Assembly (NCBI RefSeq): GCF_900100535.1
Contig: NZ_FNDG01000009.1
Coordinates: forward strand, 143,738 to 207,737
Reading direction: 5' to 3'
DNA: 64,000 nucleotides
Origin: Phytopseudomonas flavescens
Lineage (GTDB): Bacteria > Pseudomonadota > Gammaproteobacteria > Pseudomonadales > Pseudomonadaceae
In this document: one piece after another, positions 1-6,860 of the stretch
How the letters are laid out: each line of letters starts with the position of its first letter
Numbering within the stretch: the stretch's first letter is position 1
Position numbers and translations under genes: made by a program
Notes under the pieces: generated by a model
What the model was told of the DNA's origin: nothing
Seen by the model: the letters and a program-made list of their open reading frames with translations, nothing else
Databases searched by the model: none

Positions 1-945
1 GACAATGTCGACATCTTCATCATGCACCCGCACAACCGGGTGTCCGACGTGCAGCGTCGGCAGATGACCACCATCCTCGGCGATAACATCCACAATATCG
101 CCATCGAGGGCAACTTCGACGATTGCCAGGAAATGGTCAAGGCCAGCTTCGCCGACCAGGGCTTCCTCAAGGGCACGCGCCTGGTGGCGGTCAACTCGAT
201 CAACTGGGCGCGGATCATGGCCCAGATCGTCTACTATTTTCACGCGGCCCTGCAGCTCGGTGGCCCGGCGCGTTCGGTGGCCTTCTCGGTGCCGACCGGC
301 AACTTCGGCGATATCTTCGCCGGCTACCTGGCGCGCAACATGGGCTTGCCGATCAGCCAATTGATCGTCGCCACCAACCGCAACGACATCCTGCATCGCT
401 TCATGAGCGGCAACGGCTATGCCAAGGGCGATCTGTACCCGACGCTGTCGCCGTCGATGGACATCATGGTGTCGTCGAACTTCGAGCGCTTGCTGTTCGA
501 CCTGCACGGTCGCAACGGCCCGTCGATCGCCGCGTTGATGGCCGAGTTCCGCCAGACCGGCGGGTTCACCGTCGAGGACGACCGCTGGACCGAGGCCCGC
601 AAGCTGTTCGATTCGCTTGCCGTTAGCGACGAGCAGACTTGCGCGACCATTGCCGAGGTGTACGCCGCCACTGGCGAACTGCTCGATCCGCACACCGCCA
701 TCGGCGTGCATGCCGGCCGCGAATGCCGACGCAGCCTGTCGGTGCCGATGGTGGTGCTGGGTACCGCGCATCCGGTCAAGTTCCCGGAAGCCATCGAAAG
801 GTCCGCGGTGGAGCTGTCGCCGGCGCTGCCGGCGCACCTGGCCGATCTGTTCGAGCGCGACGAGCGCTGTACCGTACTGGCCAACGACCTGAAGGCAGTG
901 CAGGCATTCGTGGCTGCCCACGGTAATCGCGGCAAGCCGCTTTAA
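1..945 (+). CDS. thrC: Threonine synthase, C-terminal part (5' end outside window)
   Basis: PLP-dependent enzyme that converts O-phospho-L-homoserine to L-threonine and phosphate in the cytoplasm, the last step of threonine synthesis. The frame is open from the first base, so the gene begins upstream of the window; about 314 of the usual roughly 470 residues are present. The phosphate-binding loop PTGNFGD and the fold-type II stretch around it are clear, as are the conserved ATNRND and GTAHPVKF segments near the C terminus. The PLP-binding lysine would lie in the missing N-terminal part. A strong terminator-like hairpin follows the stop, so thrC ends its transcript here. In pseudomonads thrC normally follows hom, which would be to the left of the window. 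Confidence 0.96.
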   Translation, partial: DNVDIFIMHPHNRVSDVQRRQMTTILGDNIHNIAIEGNFDDCQEMVKASFADQGFLKGTRLVAVNSINWARIMAQIVYYFHAALQLGGPARSVAFSVPTGNFGDIFAGYLARNMGLPISQLIVATNRNDILHRFMSGNGYAKGDLYPTLSPSMDIMVSSNFERLLFDLHGRNGPSIAALMAEFRQTGGFTVEDDRWTEARKLFDSLAVSDEQTCATIAEVYAATGELLDPHTAIGVHAGRECRRSLSVPMVVLGTAHPVKFPEAIERSAVELSPALPAHLADLFERDERCTVLANDLKAVQAFVAAHGNRGKPL

Positions 946-964
946 GCGATAACGCTGCAAGGCG

Positions 965-1003
965 AAAGGCCGGCCACCTGGTGGTGCCGGCCTTTCGTGT
1001 TTT
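965..1003 (+). terminator. Rho-independent terminator of thrC
   Basis: A 10-bp inverted repeat (AAAGGCCGGC and GCCGGCCTTT, positions 965-974 and 986-995) with a short loop is followed by a T-rich tail (GTGTTTT), 20 bases after the thrC stop codon. Confidence 0.85.
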
Positions 1004-1026
1004 CAGGGGCGTGTCGACTGACTGCT

Positions 1027-1073
1027 GTGGGAGCGGGCGATGCCCACGATTCGCGCGCATGGCGCGCTCCCAC
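1027..1073. repeat. REP-like palindrome between thrC and endA
   Basis: Arms GTGGGAGCG and CGCTCCCAC enclose a GC-rich centre. This type of short palindrome is scattered in intergenic spaces of many Pseudomonas genomes. A second smaller hairpin (GGGCTTTAGCCC) lies at about 1109-1120. The position between two convergent genes is typical. Confidence 0.65.
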
Positions 1074-1158
1074 GAAAGCGGGGTCTGTAGCTTTCAGGTC
1101 GTAGGTTGGGCTTTAGCCCGCCAAGCCAAGGCCCGCTTTGCCTAATCGCCGCCAGACC

Positions 1159-1881
1159 CTACCGCCGATTGACGGCAGCAATCGGCGACTGCTGGCACAA
1201 GCGCTTGTCCAGCTGGCCGACGTAGGGGTTTGCCCAGCCCATGACGCACCCCATCAGCTGATTGCGCTGGCGCTCCCATTGCTGCGCCGGGTAGGTCTTG
1301 TTCCAGGCAGTGAACAGTTGGCGATTCTGTCTCGACAGCCTGAGTTTGTAGCGGTCGCTCATGTACAGGTAGGTGCGCGCGATCATGCCGCGTACCTCCT
1401 TGCGCGGCATCACCTTGCGGGCCTTGAAGTCGACCACCGTCGCGCAGGCGCCGTACTGGCTGGGTGCCTGGGGCAGCCAGCCGAAGTCGTAGTTGCTGCG
1501 ATCGCCGTTGACCTCGCCGATCGCCGGTACCAGGTTGTGCAGGTCGGCTTCGGCGCGGCGAAACACGCTGTCGTTCTTGCTGCAGTTCTTGCGACCGCCA
1601 TGCTGCCAGCACTGGCGCTGGTGGCCGATCTGCCAGGCTGGCACGATGTGTTCCCACTCGATCCGGGCGGCCCTGTTGGCATTCTTGCGCGGGGTGTAAC
1701 CGCAGCTCTTCAGGTCGACGCGGTTGCCACTGAAACTGCAGCCGCAGTAGAACTCCACTGATTGACGCTCGTAGAGCTTCCAGCCGATTTTCTTGGCCTG
1801 GCTGAAGGTTTGCGGCGGTGCGGCGGAGATTGGCGTGGAGAGGATGAAGCAGAGCAGGGCGAGGAGGCTGCGGGACGACAT
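1159..1881 (-). CDS. endA: Secreted endonuclease I (DNase)
   Basis: Nonspecific periplasmic or extracellular DNase of the endonuclease I family. The 240-residue product starts with a signal peptide (about residues 1-20, cleavage near ISA-A). The metal-finger nuclease core shows RIEWEHIVPA at residues 73-82, with His78 the expected general base, and EADLHNLVPAIGEVNGDRSN at 111-130. Several cysteines (for example 46, 48, 60, 91, 100) fit an exported disulphide-bonded protein. The length matches E. coli EndA (about 235). It is a single gene, convergent with thrC, with a repeat between them. Likely roles are degradation of external DNA as a nutrient or removal of incoming DNA; nothing in the context decides between them. 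Confidence 0.9.
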   Translation of the reverse strand: MSSRSLLALLCFILSTPISAAPPQTFSQAKKIGWKLYERQSVEFYCGCSFSGNRVDLKSCGYTPRKNANRAARIEWEHIVPAWQIGHQRQCWQHGGRKNCSKNDSVFRRAEADLHNLVPAIGEVNGDRSNYDFGWLPQAPSQYGACATVVDFKARKVMPRKEVRGMIARTYLYMSDRYKLRLSRQNRQLFTAWNKTYPAQQWERQRNQLMGCVMGWANPYVGQLDKRLCQQSPIAAVNRR

Positions 1882-2091
1882 GCGGCTTTCCGAAAAAGTG
1901 GCGAATCATACCGGTTCGCCGCCGGATGCCAAGGCTAGCCAATTGATGGCGCAGTGGTTGCGTCCTGGCTTTCGCGCAACTGCGAAAGGGTCGGCGGATT
2001 TTTCTTCGGGGAGTCGGTTTAATCGCCGGGATTTCTCCCGCACCATCCACTCCTCCGCATGATTCCCGCTCCGATCGACGTCCTGGAAATA

Positions 2092-2125
2092 ATTACATGT
2101 GATGAATTGATGTGTCACATGTAAT
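2092..2125. promoter_or_regulatory. Perfect 11-bp inverted repeat, candidate operator of the membrane-stress operon
   Basis: ATTACATGTGA at 2092-2102 and its exact complement TCACATGTAAT at 2115-2125 are separated by 12 bp and end 17 bp before the first gene of the operon. Each arm contains the six-base palindrome ACATGT, with centres 22 bp apart, about two helical turns. The region is AT-rich compared with its surroundings. Symmetry and position fit a repressor or activator site. The cognate factor is not known; the N-terminal domain of the following gene is one candidate. Confidence 0.7.
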
Positions 2126-2142
2126 GTTCTAGTCTGCACGTC

Positions 2143-2757
2143 ATGGAAAACAAATCGTCAGCTCATTACCAGCGTCTGTTTCGCCAGCGTCTGCGCGAAC
2201 AGGGTCTGGTGAAAAAGGAAGTCTGGATACTGCCCGAGCATGCCCAGCGGCTCTCGGCGGTCGAACGGAAACTGCGCCAGCCCCAGTCGGAGCTGGCTTC
2301 AATGGAGGAGGGGCCGAGCATGCCTCAGGTTTGGACTGCACAAACGTTGTTCGATGCGCTGTCAGGGGCAGAGCCGTTTGCTGATGGCCGCGCTGCCATC
2401 GAGCTGATTCAGGGTGCCGATGCCAGTTTGCACGTGACCATGAAGGATTATGGCGACCTGCCGCTGTTCATCGCAGTATTCGGTGATCAGATCATCGTCG
2501 AGGCGCTGCTCTGGCCCGCCAGTGACGTGCGCGATACTGCCGCTTTCAACGAGGAAGTGCTGCGTAGCCACAAGCTCTTCCCGCTCTCCAGCGTCGGCCT
2601 GGAAACCCTGCCCGACGGGCAGGCCTGCTACACCATGTTCGGTGCGTTGAGTGCCTCGTCGATCCTGCCCAACGTGGTGCTGGAGATCGAAACCCTGGCA
2701 GACAACGTCATCAAGGCGACCGAAGCCTACGAAGACTTCCTCAAGGCCAGTGCATAA
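2143..2757 (+). CDS. YjfI-like (DUF2170) protein with N-terminal RHH-like extension
   Basis: The C-terminal 140 residues match the YjfI/DUF2170 family (landmarks LHVTMKDYGDLP, LPDGQACYTMFGALS, ETLADNVIKATEAYEDFL), whose members are encoded next to PspA homologues; the biochemical role is unknown. E. coli YjfI is about 133 residues, whereas this frame gives 204. The first 50 residues (YQRLFRQRLREQGLVKKEVW, then ILPEHAQRL) are basic and helical, resembling a ribbon-helix-helix DNA-binding module. Start choice is open: the ATG at 2143 has no clear ribosome site, while an internal ATG at 2320 is preceded by GGAGGAGG and would give a YjfI-sized product. Both products may be made. It is first gene of the operon, 12 bp from pspA. 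Confidence 0.8.
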   Translation: MENKSSAHYQRLFRQRLREQGLVKKEVWILPEHAQRLSAVERKLRQPQSELASMEEGPSMPQVWTAQTLFDALSGAEPFADGRAAIELIQGADASLHVTMKDYGDLPLFIAVFGDQIIVEALLWPASDVRDTAAFNEEVLRSHKLFPLSSVGLETLPDGQACYTMFGALSASSILPNVVLEIETLADNVIKATEAYEDFLKASA

Positions 2758-2769
2758 GGAGAAACGCTG

Positions 2770-3465
2770 ATGAACGTCTGGAGCAAATTGCTGACGGCGC
2801 TGCGTGGCGGTGCCAACGAATTGGGTGAGACGCTGGTCGATGGGCAGGCGTTGCGCATTCTCGATCAGGAAATCCGCGACGCCGATATCGAGCTGCGCAA
2901 ATCCAAGGAAGCCCTGGCCGAGATCATGGCCAAGCAGAAGCTGGCCGCCGAGCGTGCCGGTAAATCGGCAGCCAAGGTCACCGAGTACGAGCAGTACGCG
3001 CTCAAGGCCCTGGAAGCAGGCAATGAGACGCTGGCCGGCGAAGTGGCCGGCAAGATCGCCAACCTGGAAATCGAACTGGCCAGCGATCGTGAACAGGCTG
3101 ATGGCTATGCCGCCAGCGTGGCGCAGTTGCGCAAGGCGGTGACTCAGGCCGAAGCCAACATCAAACGCCTGAAACAGCAGGTGGACACGGTCAAGGCGAC
3201 CGAAAGCGTGCAGAAGGCACAGATGGCCGTGGCTCAGCGCTACGGTGGTTCCCAGGCCAAGCTGCACACCGCGGTCGAGTCGCTGGAGCGCATCAAGCAG
3301 CAGCAGGCCGAACGTGCCGCCAGGATGGAAGCCGCGGCCGAGCTGGCCGAAGCGTCCAACCCGGATGACTCGCTGGATGCCAAGCTGCGTGCGGCGGGTA
3401 TCGTCGCCGACAAGACCAGTGCCGACAGCGTGCTGGCGCGTCTCAAGGACAAGGCCAAGCCCTGA
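2770..3465 (+). CDS. PspA/IM30 family membrane-stress protein (YjfJ-like)
   Basis: A 231-residue protein of the PspA/Vipp1/IM30 family, the bacterial relatives of ESCRT-III. It is almost wholly helical: an N-terminal amphipathic helix (MNVWSKLLTALRGGANELGE) followed by long coiled-coil segments from about residue 25 to 200. Family members polymerise on stressed inner membrane and maintain its barrier function. It lacks pspF, pspB or pspC neighbours, so it is not the classical phage-shock operon; the pairing with a YjfI protein points to the YjfJ branch. AGGAGA upstream of the ATG is a good ribosome site. It lies in an operon with a flotillin and a large AAA+ ATPase, which could serve as the remodelling motor. 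Confidence 0.92.
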   Translation: MNVWSKLLTALRGGANELGETLVDGQALRILDQEIRDADIELRKSKEALAEIMAKQKLAAERAGKSAAKVTEYEQYALKALEAGNETLAGEVAGKIANLEIELASDREQADGYAASVAQLRKAVTQAEANIKRLKQQVDTVKATESVQKAQMAVAQRYGGSQAKLHTAVESLERIKQQQAERAARMEAAAELAEASNPDDSLDAKLRAAGIVADKTSADSVLARLKDKAKP

Positions 3466-3554
3466 TTCATCGGGCCAGCCACGACAGGTGGCTGTGGTAC
3501 GTCATGAATGGTGGAGCCAACAGGCTCTGCCATGTTTTTCAGGGATAGGAAATC

Positions 3555-4181
3555 ATGGAAATCTTCCTGCAGGTCTCGCTGGCTTTCCCTACCGTCATCT
3601 TCAGCTTCCTGCTGTGTCTGGCGGTGGTGTACTGGGTCATCGTCGCGTTTGGCCTGATCGAGATCGACGTGCTCGACGTCGAAGCCGACTCCGCACTGGA
3701 AGGCCCGGCTGCGGCACTCCTGTCCAAGCTCAAGCTGCGTGACGTACCGCTCACCCTGGTGCTGACCCTGCTGTTCTTCTTCGCCTGGTTCATCAGCTAC
3801 TTCGTCGACCTCTGGGGGCTTGGCCTGTTGCCACTGGAGTGGCTGCGCTACCCCCTGGGCGCGCTGGTGGCAGTGGCCGCGTTGTTTCTTGCCGTGCCGC
3901 CGACGCGCCTGCTGTGCGCGCCGCTGCGCCCGCTGTTCCTCAAACTGGAAGTGACCAGCAGCAAGAGCGTGCTCGGTCAGACCGCCGTGGTGCGCAGTGG
4001 CCGGGTGACCGCCAGCCATGGCGAGGCCATGCTCGAAGACGGTGGTGCCGGGCTCATCCTGCGGGTTCGGGCCGACGAGCAGCTGGGCTTCAAGCGTGGC
4101 GACCGTGTCGTGTTACTGGAATACCTGGAAGCGCAGCATGCTTACCGGGTGATTACTGAAGAAGAGTTCCGGGGTATCTGA
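3555..4181 (+). CDS. yqiJ: YqiJ-like OB-fold inner-membrane protein
   Basis: A 208-residue protein with a hydrophobic N-terminal half (predicted membrane segments near residues 8-34, 62-82 and 88-108) and a C-terminal soluble OB-fold-like domain (about 128-205), the layout of YqiJ and NfeD-type proteins. Such proteins are encoded beside flotillin or SPFH proteins and are thought to work with them at membrane microdomains. The next gene is a YqiK flotillin, as in E. coli. AGGAAATC precedes the ATG. The stop codon TGA coincides with the first base of a 143-bp inverted-repeat element separating it from the flotillin gene. Confidence 0.85.
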   Translation: MEIFLQVSLAFPTVIFSFLLCLAVVYWVIVAFGLIEIDVLDVEADSALEGPAAALLSKLKLRDVPLTLVLTLLFFFAWFISYFVDLWGLGLLPLEWLRYPLGALVAVAALFLAVPPTRLLCAPLRPLFLKLEVTSSKSVLGQTAVVRSGRVTASHGEAMLEDGGAGLILRVRADEQLGFKRGDRVVLLEYLEAQHAYRVITEEEFRGI

Positions 4182-4323
4182 GAACCTGATCAAAGTCTGC
4201 TGCGCGTCGGCCCTGCGGCGTTGAAAACAAGCTCGGAATGCTCATTTACAACTCGTAAACTCCGCGTCCTCGCTTGTTTTCGCCTTGCAGGTCTCTAGCT
4301 CGCGAGACTTTGGTTCAGGTTCT
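4181..4323. repeat. MITE-like dispersed inverted-repeat element, copy A
   Basis: The terminal arms AGAACCTGATCAAAG (4181-4195) and CTTTGGTTCAGGTTCT (4308-4323) are near-perfect reverse complements. Inside is a second inverted pair (GAAAACAAGC and GCTTGTTTTC) and a central TTTACAACTCGTAAA palindrome, so the whole unit can fold into one long hairpin. The core CTGCTGCGCGTCGGCCCTGC recurs after aapP near 22577. It contains no plausible gene. Confidence 0.75.
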
Positions 4324-4360
4324 TAACTGGATCCATCCGCCTCAAAGGAGATTGAGCGCA

Positions 4361-6409
4361 ATGTATAACCTTCCACCGTCGTTGATTCCCGTGCTGGTCG
4401 GAGTCGGCCTGGTCGCCCTGCTGATCGTCGGGCTGCTGGCCTTGTTCAAGGCCTTCTACATCAAGGTTCCCCAGGGCACCGCGCTGATCGTCAACGACAT
4501 GTCGTCGACGCCCAAGGTGCACTTCACCGGAGCGCTGGTCTACCCGGTCATCCACCTCAAGGAGTTCATGAAGATCTCCCTGATCACCCTGGAAGTCGAC
4601 CGCCGCGCCAAGGACGGGCTGATCTGTCGCGACAACATGCGCGCGGACATCACCGTGGCGTTCTACCTGCGCGTCAACGAGACCCAGGAAGACGTGCTCA
4701 AGGTCGCCAAGGCCATCGGCGTCGAGCGTGCCTCCGATCGCGCGGCGGTGAACGAGCTGTTCAACGCCAAGTTCTCCGAAGCCCTGAAAACCGTCGGCAA
4801 GCAGTTCGACTTCGTCCAGCTGTTCGAGAACCGTCAGGAATTCCGTGACCGCATCGTCGAAGTGATCGGCAACGACCTCAATGGTTACGTGCTCGAAGAC
4901 GTGGCCATCGATTACCTGGAGCAGACCGCCAAGAGCTCCCTGGACCCGAGCAACATTCTCGACGCCGAGGGTATCCGCAAGATCACCCAGCTGACCGCTG
5001 CGCAGAACGTCATCACCAATGACCTGGAGCGCAACGAAGAACTGGCGATCAAGAAGAAGAACGTCGAAACCCGCGAGGCGACGCTGGCCCTCGAGCGTCA
5101 GCAGGCCGATGCCGAAGCGCGCCAGAAACGCGAGATCGAAACCATCCAGGCCCGTGAGCAGGCGGAGACCCTCAAGGTCAAGGAAGAAGAGCGCCTGAAG
5201 GCCGAGCAGGCGCGCATCCAGACCCAGCAGGAGCTGGACATCCGCGCCGAGAACCATCAGCGCGAAGTGGAAGTGGCGCAGCAGAACCGCCAGCGTGCGG
5301 TGGTCATCGAGGTGGAGAAGGTGACCCGCGCCAAGGATCTGGAAGTGGTGGCCCGCGAGCGCGAAGTCGAACTGCAGCGCATCGAGAAGGAAAAGGCGCT
5401 GGAAGAAGAGCGCAAGAACATCGCCAGCGTGGTGCGCGAGCGGGTTGCGGTGGAGAAGACCGTTGCGCAGGAAGAGGAGCGCATCAAGGAAGTCCGTGAG
5501 GTTTCCGAAGCCGAGCGCATGAAGCAGGTCACCGTGATCACTGCCCAGGCCGAAGCCGAGCAGGAGCTGGTGCGCCAGGTCAAGCAGGCCGAAGCGGACG
5601 AAACCCGTTCCAAGCACAAGGCGGTGGAAATCAACAACCTCGCCCAGGCCGAGCTGGAGGCCGCTGCCAAGAGCGCCGAGGCGAAGAAGAAGCTCGCCGA
5701 GGGTATCGAAGCCGAGCGCGCCGCGCCGGGTCTGGCCGATGCGCGGGTGCGTGAAGTCACCGCTGCGGCCAAGGAGAAAGAAGGTCTCGCCGAGGCGCGT
5801 GTGCAGGCCGAACGTCTGATTGCCGAAGCCAAGGGCGAGCAGGAGAAGGGCCTGGCCCAGGCGCGTGTGACCGAAGCGCAGGCGGCAGCCAAGGAGAAGG
5901 ACGGCCTGGCCGATGCCAAGGTGCTGGAAGAGAAGCTCGGCGCGCAGGCACGAGGCGAAGAGCAGCTCGGCGTGGCCAAGGCCAAGGCGACCCAGGACCT
6001 GGGCATGGCCGAGGCGCAGGTACTGCTGGAGCGTCTGAACGCCGAAGCGCAAGGCCTGGGCAAGAAGTTCGGTGCCCTCGACGCGCTCAGCGACAATGCC
6101 CGTCAGCACGAAGAGTTCCGCATGCAGCTGGAGAAGAGCTTCGAGGAAGCCATGGCCGCCATCGCGGCGAACAAGGAAATCGCCAAGGATCAGGCCGAGG
6201 TTCTGGCCACCGCGCTGGCCAAGGCGAAGATCGAGATCGTCGGCGGCGAAGGCGACTTCTTCAACTCGTTCGCCAAGTCGCTGTCGGTGGGCAAGGCCAT
6301 CGAGGGTGTGGTCGGCAAGAGCCCGGTGGTGCAGGACGTGCTTGCCCGGCTGTTGCAGGGCCGCGTGCCGGAAGCCAAGCCCGTGCAGCCGGATACCGAG
6401 CAGGCGTGA
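4361..6409 (+). CDS. yqiK: YqiK-like flotillin (SPFH domain protein)
   Basis: Flotillin-type scaffold of functional membrane microdomains. The chosen ATG follows AAAGGAGATTGAGCGCA; longer frames upstream would run into the repeat element. The 682-residue product has one membrane segment near residues 8-30, an SPFH/band-7 domain (about 35-220) and a long charged, Ala/Glu-rich coiled coil (about 225-600) with repeated A-x-A-K-E-K-x-G-L-A-x-A units, the flotillin repeat region. The C-terminal 80 residues are again less charged. It partners the preceding YqiJ-like gene. Length is larger than E. coli YqiK (about 550) because the repeat region is expanded. Confidence 0.9.
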   Translation: MYNLPPSLIPVLVGVGLVALLIVGLLALFKAFYIKVPQGTALIVNDMSSTPKVHFTGALVYPVIHLKEFMKISLITLEVDRRAKDGLICRDNMRADITVAFYLRVNETQEDVLKVAKAIGVERASDRAAVNELFNAKFSEALKTVGKQFDFVQLFENRQEFRDRIVEVIGNDLNGYVLEDVAIDYLEQTAKSSLDPSNILDAEGIRKITQLTAAQNVITNDLERNEELAIKKKNVETREATLALERQQADAEARQKREIETIQAREQAETLKVKEEERLKAEQARIQTQQELDIRAENHQREVEVAQQNRQRAVVIEVEKVTRAKDLEVVAREREVELQRIEKEKALEEERKNIASVVRERVAVEKTVAQEEERIKEVREVSEAERMKQVTVITAQAEAEQELVRQVKQAEADETRSKHKAVEINNLAQAELEAAAKSAEAKKKLAEGIEAERAAPGLADARVREVTAAAKEKEGLAEARVQAERLIAEAKGEQEKGLAQARVTEAQAAAKEKDGLADAKVLEEKLGAQARGEEQLGVAKAKATQDLGMAEAQVLLERLNAEAQGLGKKFGALDALSDNARQHEEFRMQLEKSFEEAMAAIAANKEIAKDQAEVLATALAKAKIEIVGGEGDFFNSFAKSLSVGKAIEGVVGKSPVVQDVLARLLQGRVPEAKPVQPDTEQA

Positions 6410-6417
6410 TGCACGAT

Positions 6418-6490
6418 GCCTGGGGCGTCGCTGACGCCCCAGGCAACCAACCGCTTCGCGATGGCAGGAGCAGGCAAGCCTGCTCCTGCC
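6418..6490. repeat. Two tandem perfect hairpins between yqiK and the next gene
   Basis: GCCTGGGGCGTC and GACGCCCCAGGC (6418-6444, 3-nt loop) form a perfect 12-bp stem. GGCAGGAGCAGGC and GCCTGCTCCTGCC (6463-6490, 2-nt loop) form a perfect 13-bp stem. Neither has a T-tract, so they look like REP-type elements that could protect or attenuate the transcript rather than classical terminators. Confidence 0.7.
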
Positions 6491-6535
6491 ACTGGTTGCA
6501 GATACAGCGTTCAATCACTCTACAAGGAATGTTGC

Positions 6536-6775
6536 ATGTCAGAACCAAGAGATCATCTGGAAATGACCTTTCGTTCGATCCAGTGCTTTGCCGACGACGG
6601 CCGCCTGGATGCAGACGAACTGGGCTCGCTGCTGGCGATCGCCGAGCGCGACGGCGTGATCGATGACAATGAGATTCGTGTGCTGACGCGGATCATCGCC
6701 CGCATCAAGCCGGAAGAACTCGACCAGCCGATGCGCGACAGGCTCGCCGACATCGCCAGGAAGATCGGTGCCTGA
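6536..6775 (+). CDS. Small acidic helical protein (TerB-like), 79 residues
   Basis: The ATG at 6536 (product starts MSEPRDHLEM) follows ACAAGGAATGTTGC and is preferred over upstream starts that would read through two hairpins. The product is acidic and predicted to be all-helical, with the pattern FADDGRLDADELGSLLAIAERDGVIDDNEIRVL. The D-G-x-hydrophobic-D-x-x-E repeats recall TerB-type or EF-hand-like helical domains. No catalytic residues are evident. Its place between flotillin and the giant ATPase suggests an adaptor or regulator in the same system. The TerB resemblance is by eye only. Confidence 0.75.
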   Translation: MSEPRDHLEMTFRSIQCFADDGRLDADELGSLLAIAERDGVIDDNEIRVLTRIIARIKPEELDQPMRDRLADIARKIGA

Positions 6776-6860
6776 GCACCGCTAGAAATCGCTTTTCGCG
6801 CCGCCCTCTCGCGGTAGGCGCGCTTTTGCTTGCAGACAGCGCAGATTCAGGAAAACCACG

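Noticed and set aside
4295..6514. Long open frame (about 739 codons) antisense to yqiK
   Set aside because: It mirrors the biased Ala/Glu/Lys coiled-coil codons of the flotillin gene and yields Leu/Gly-rich low-complexity protein with no family features.
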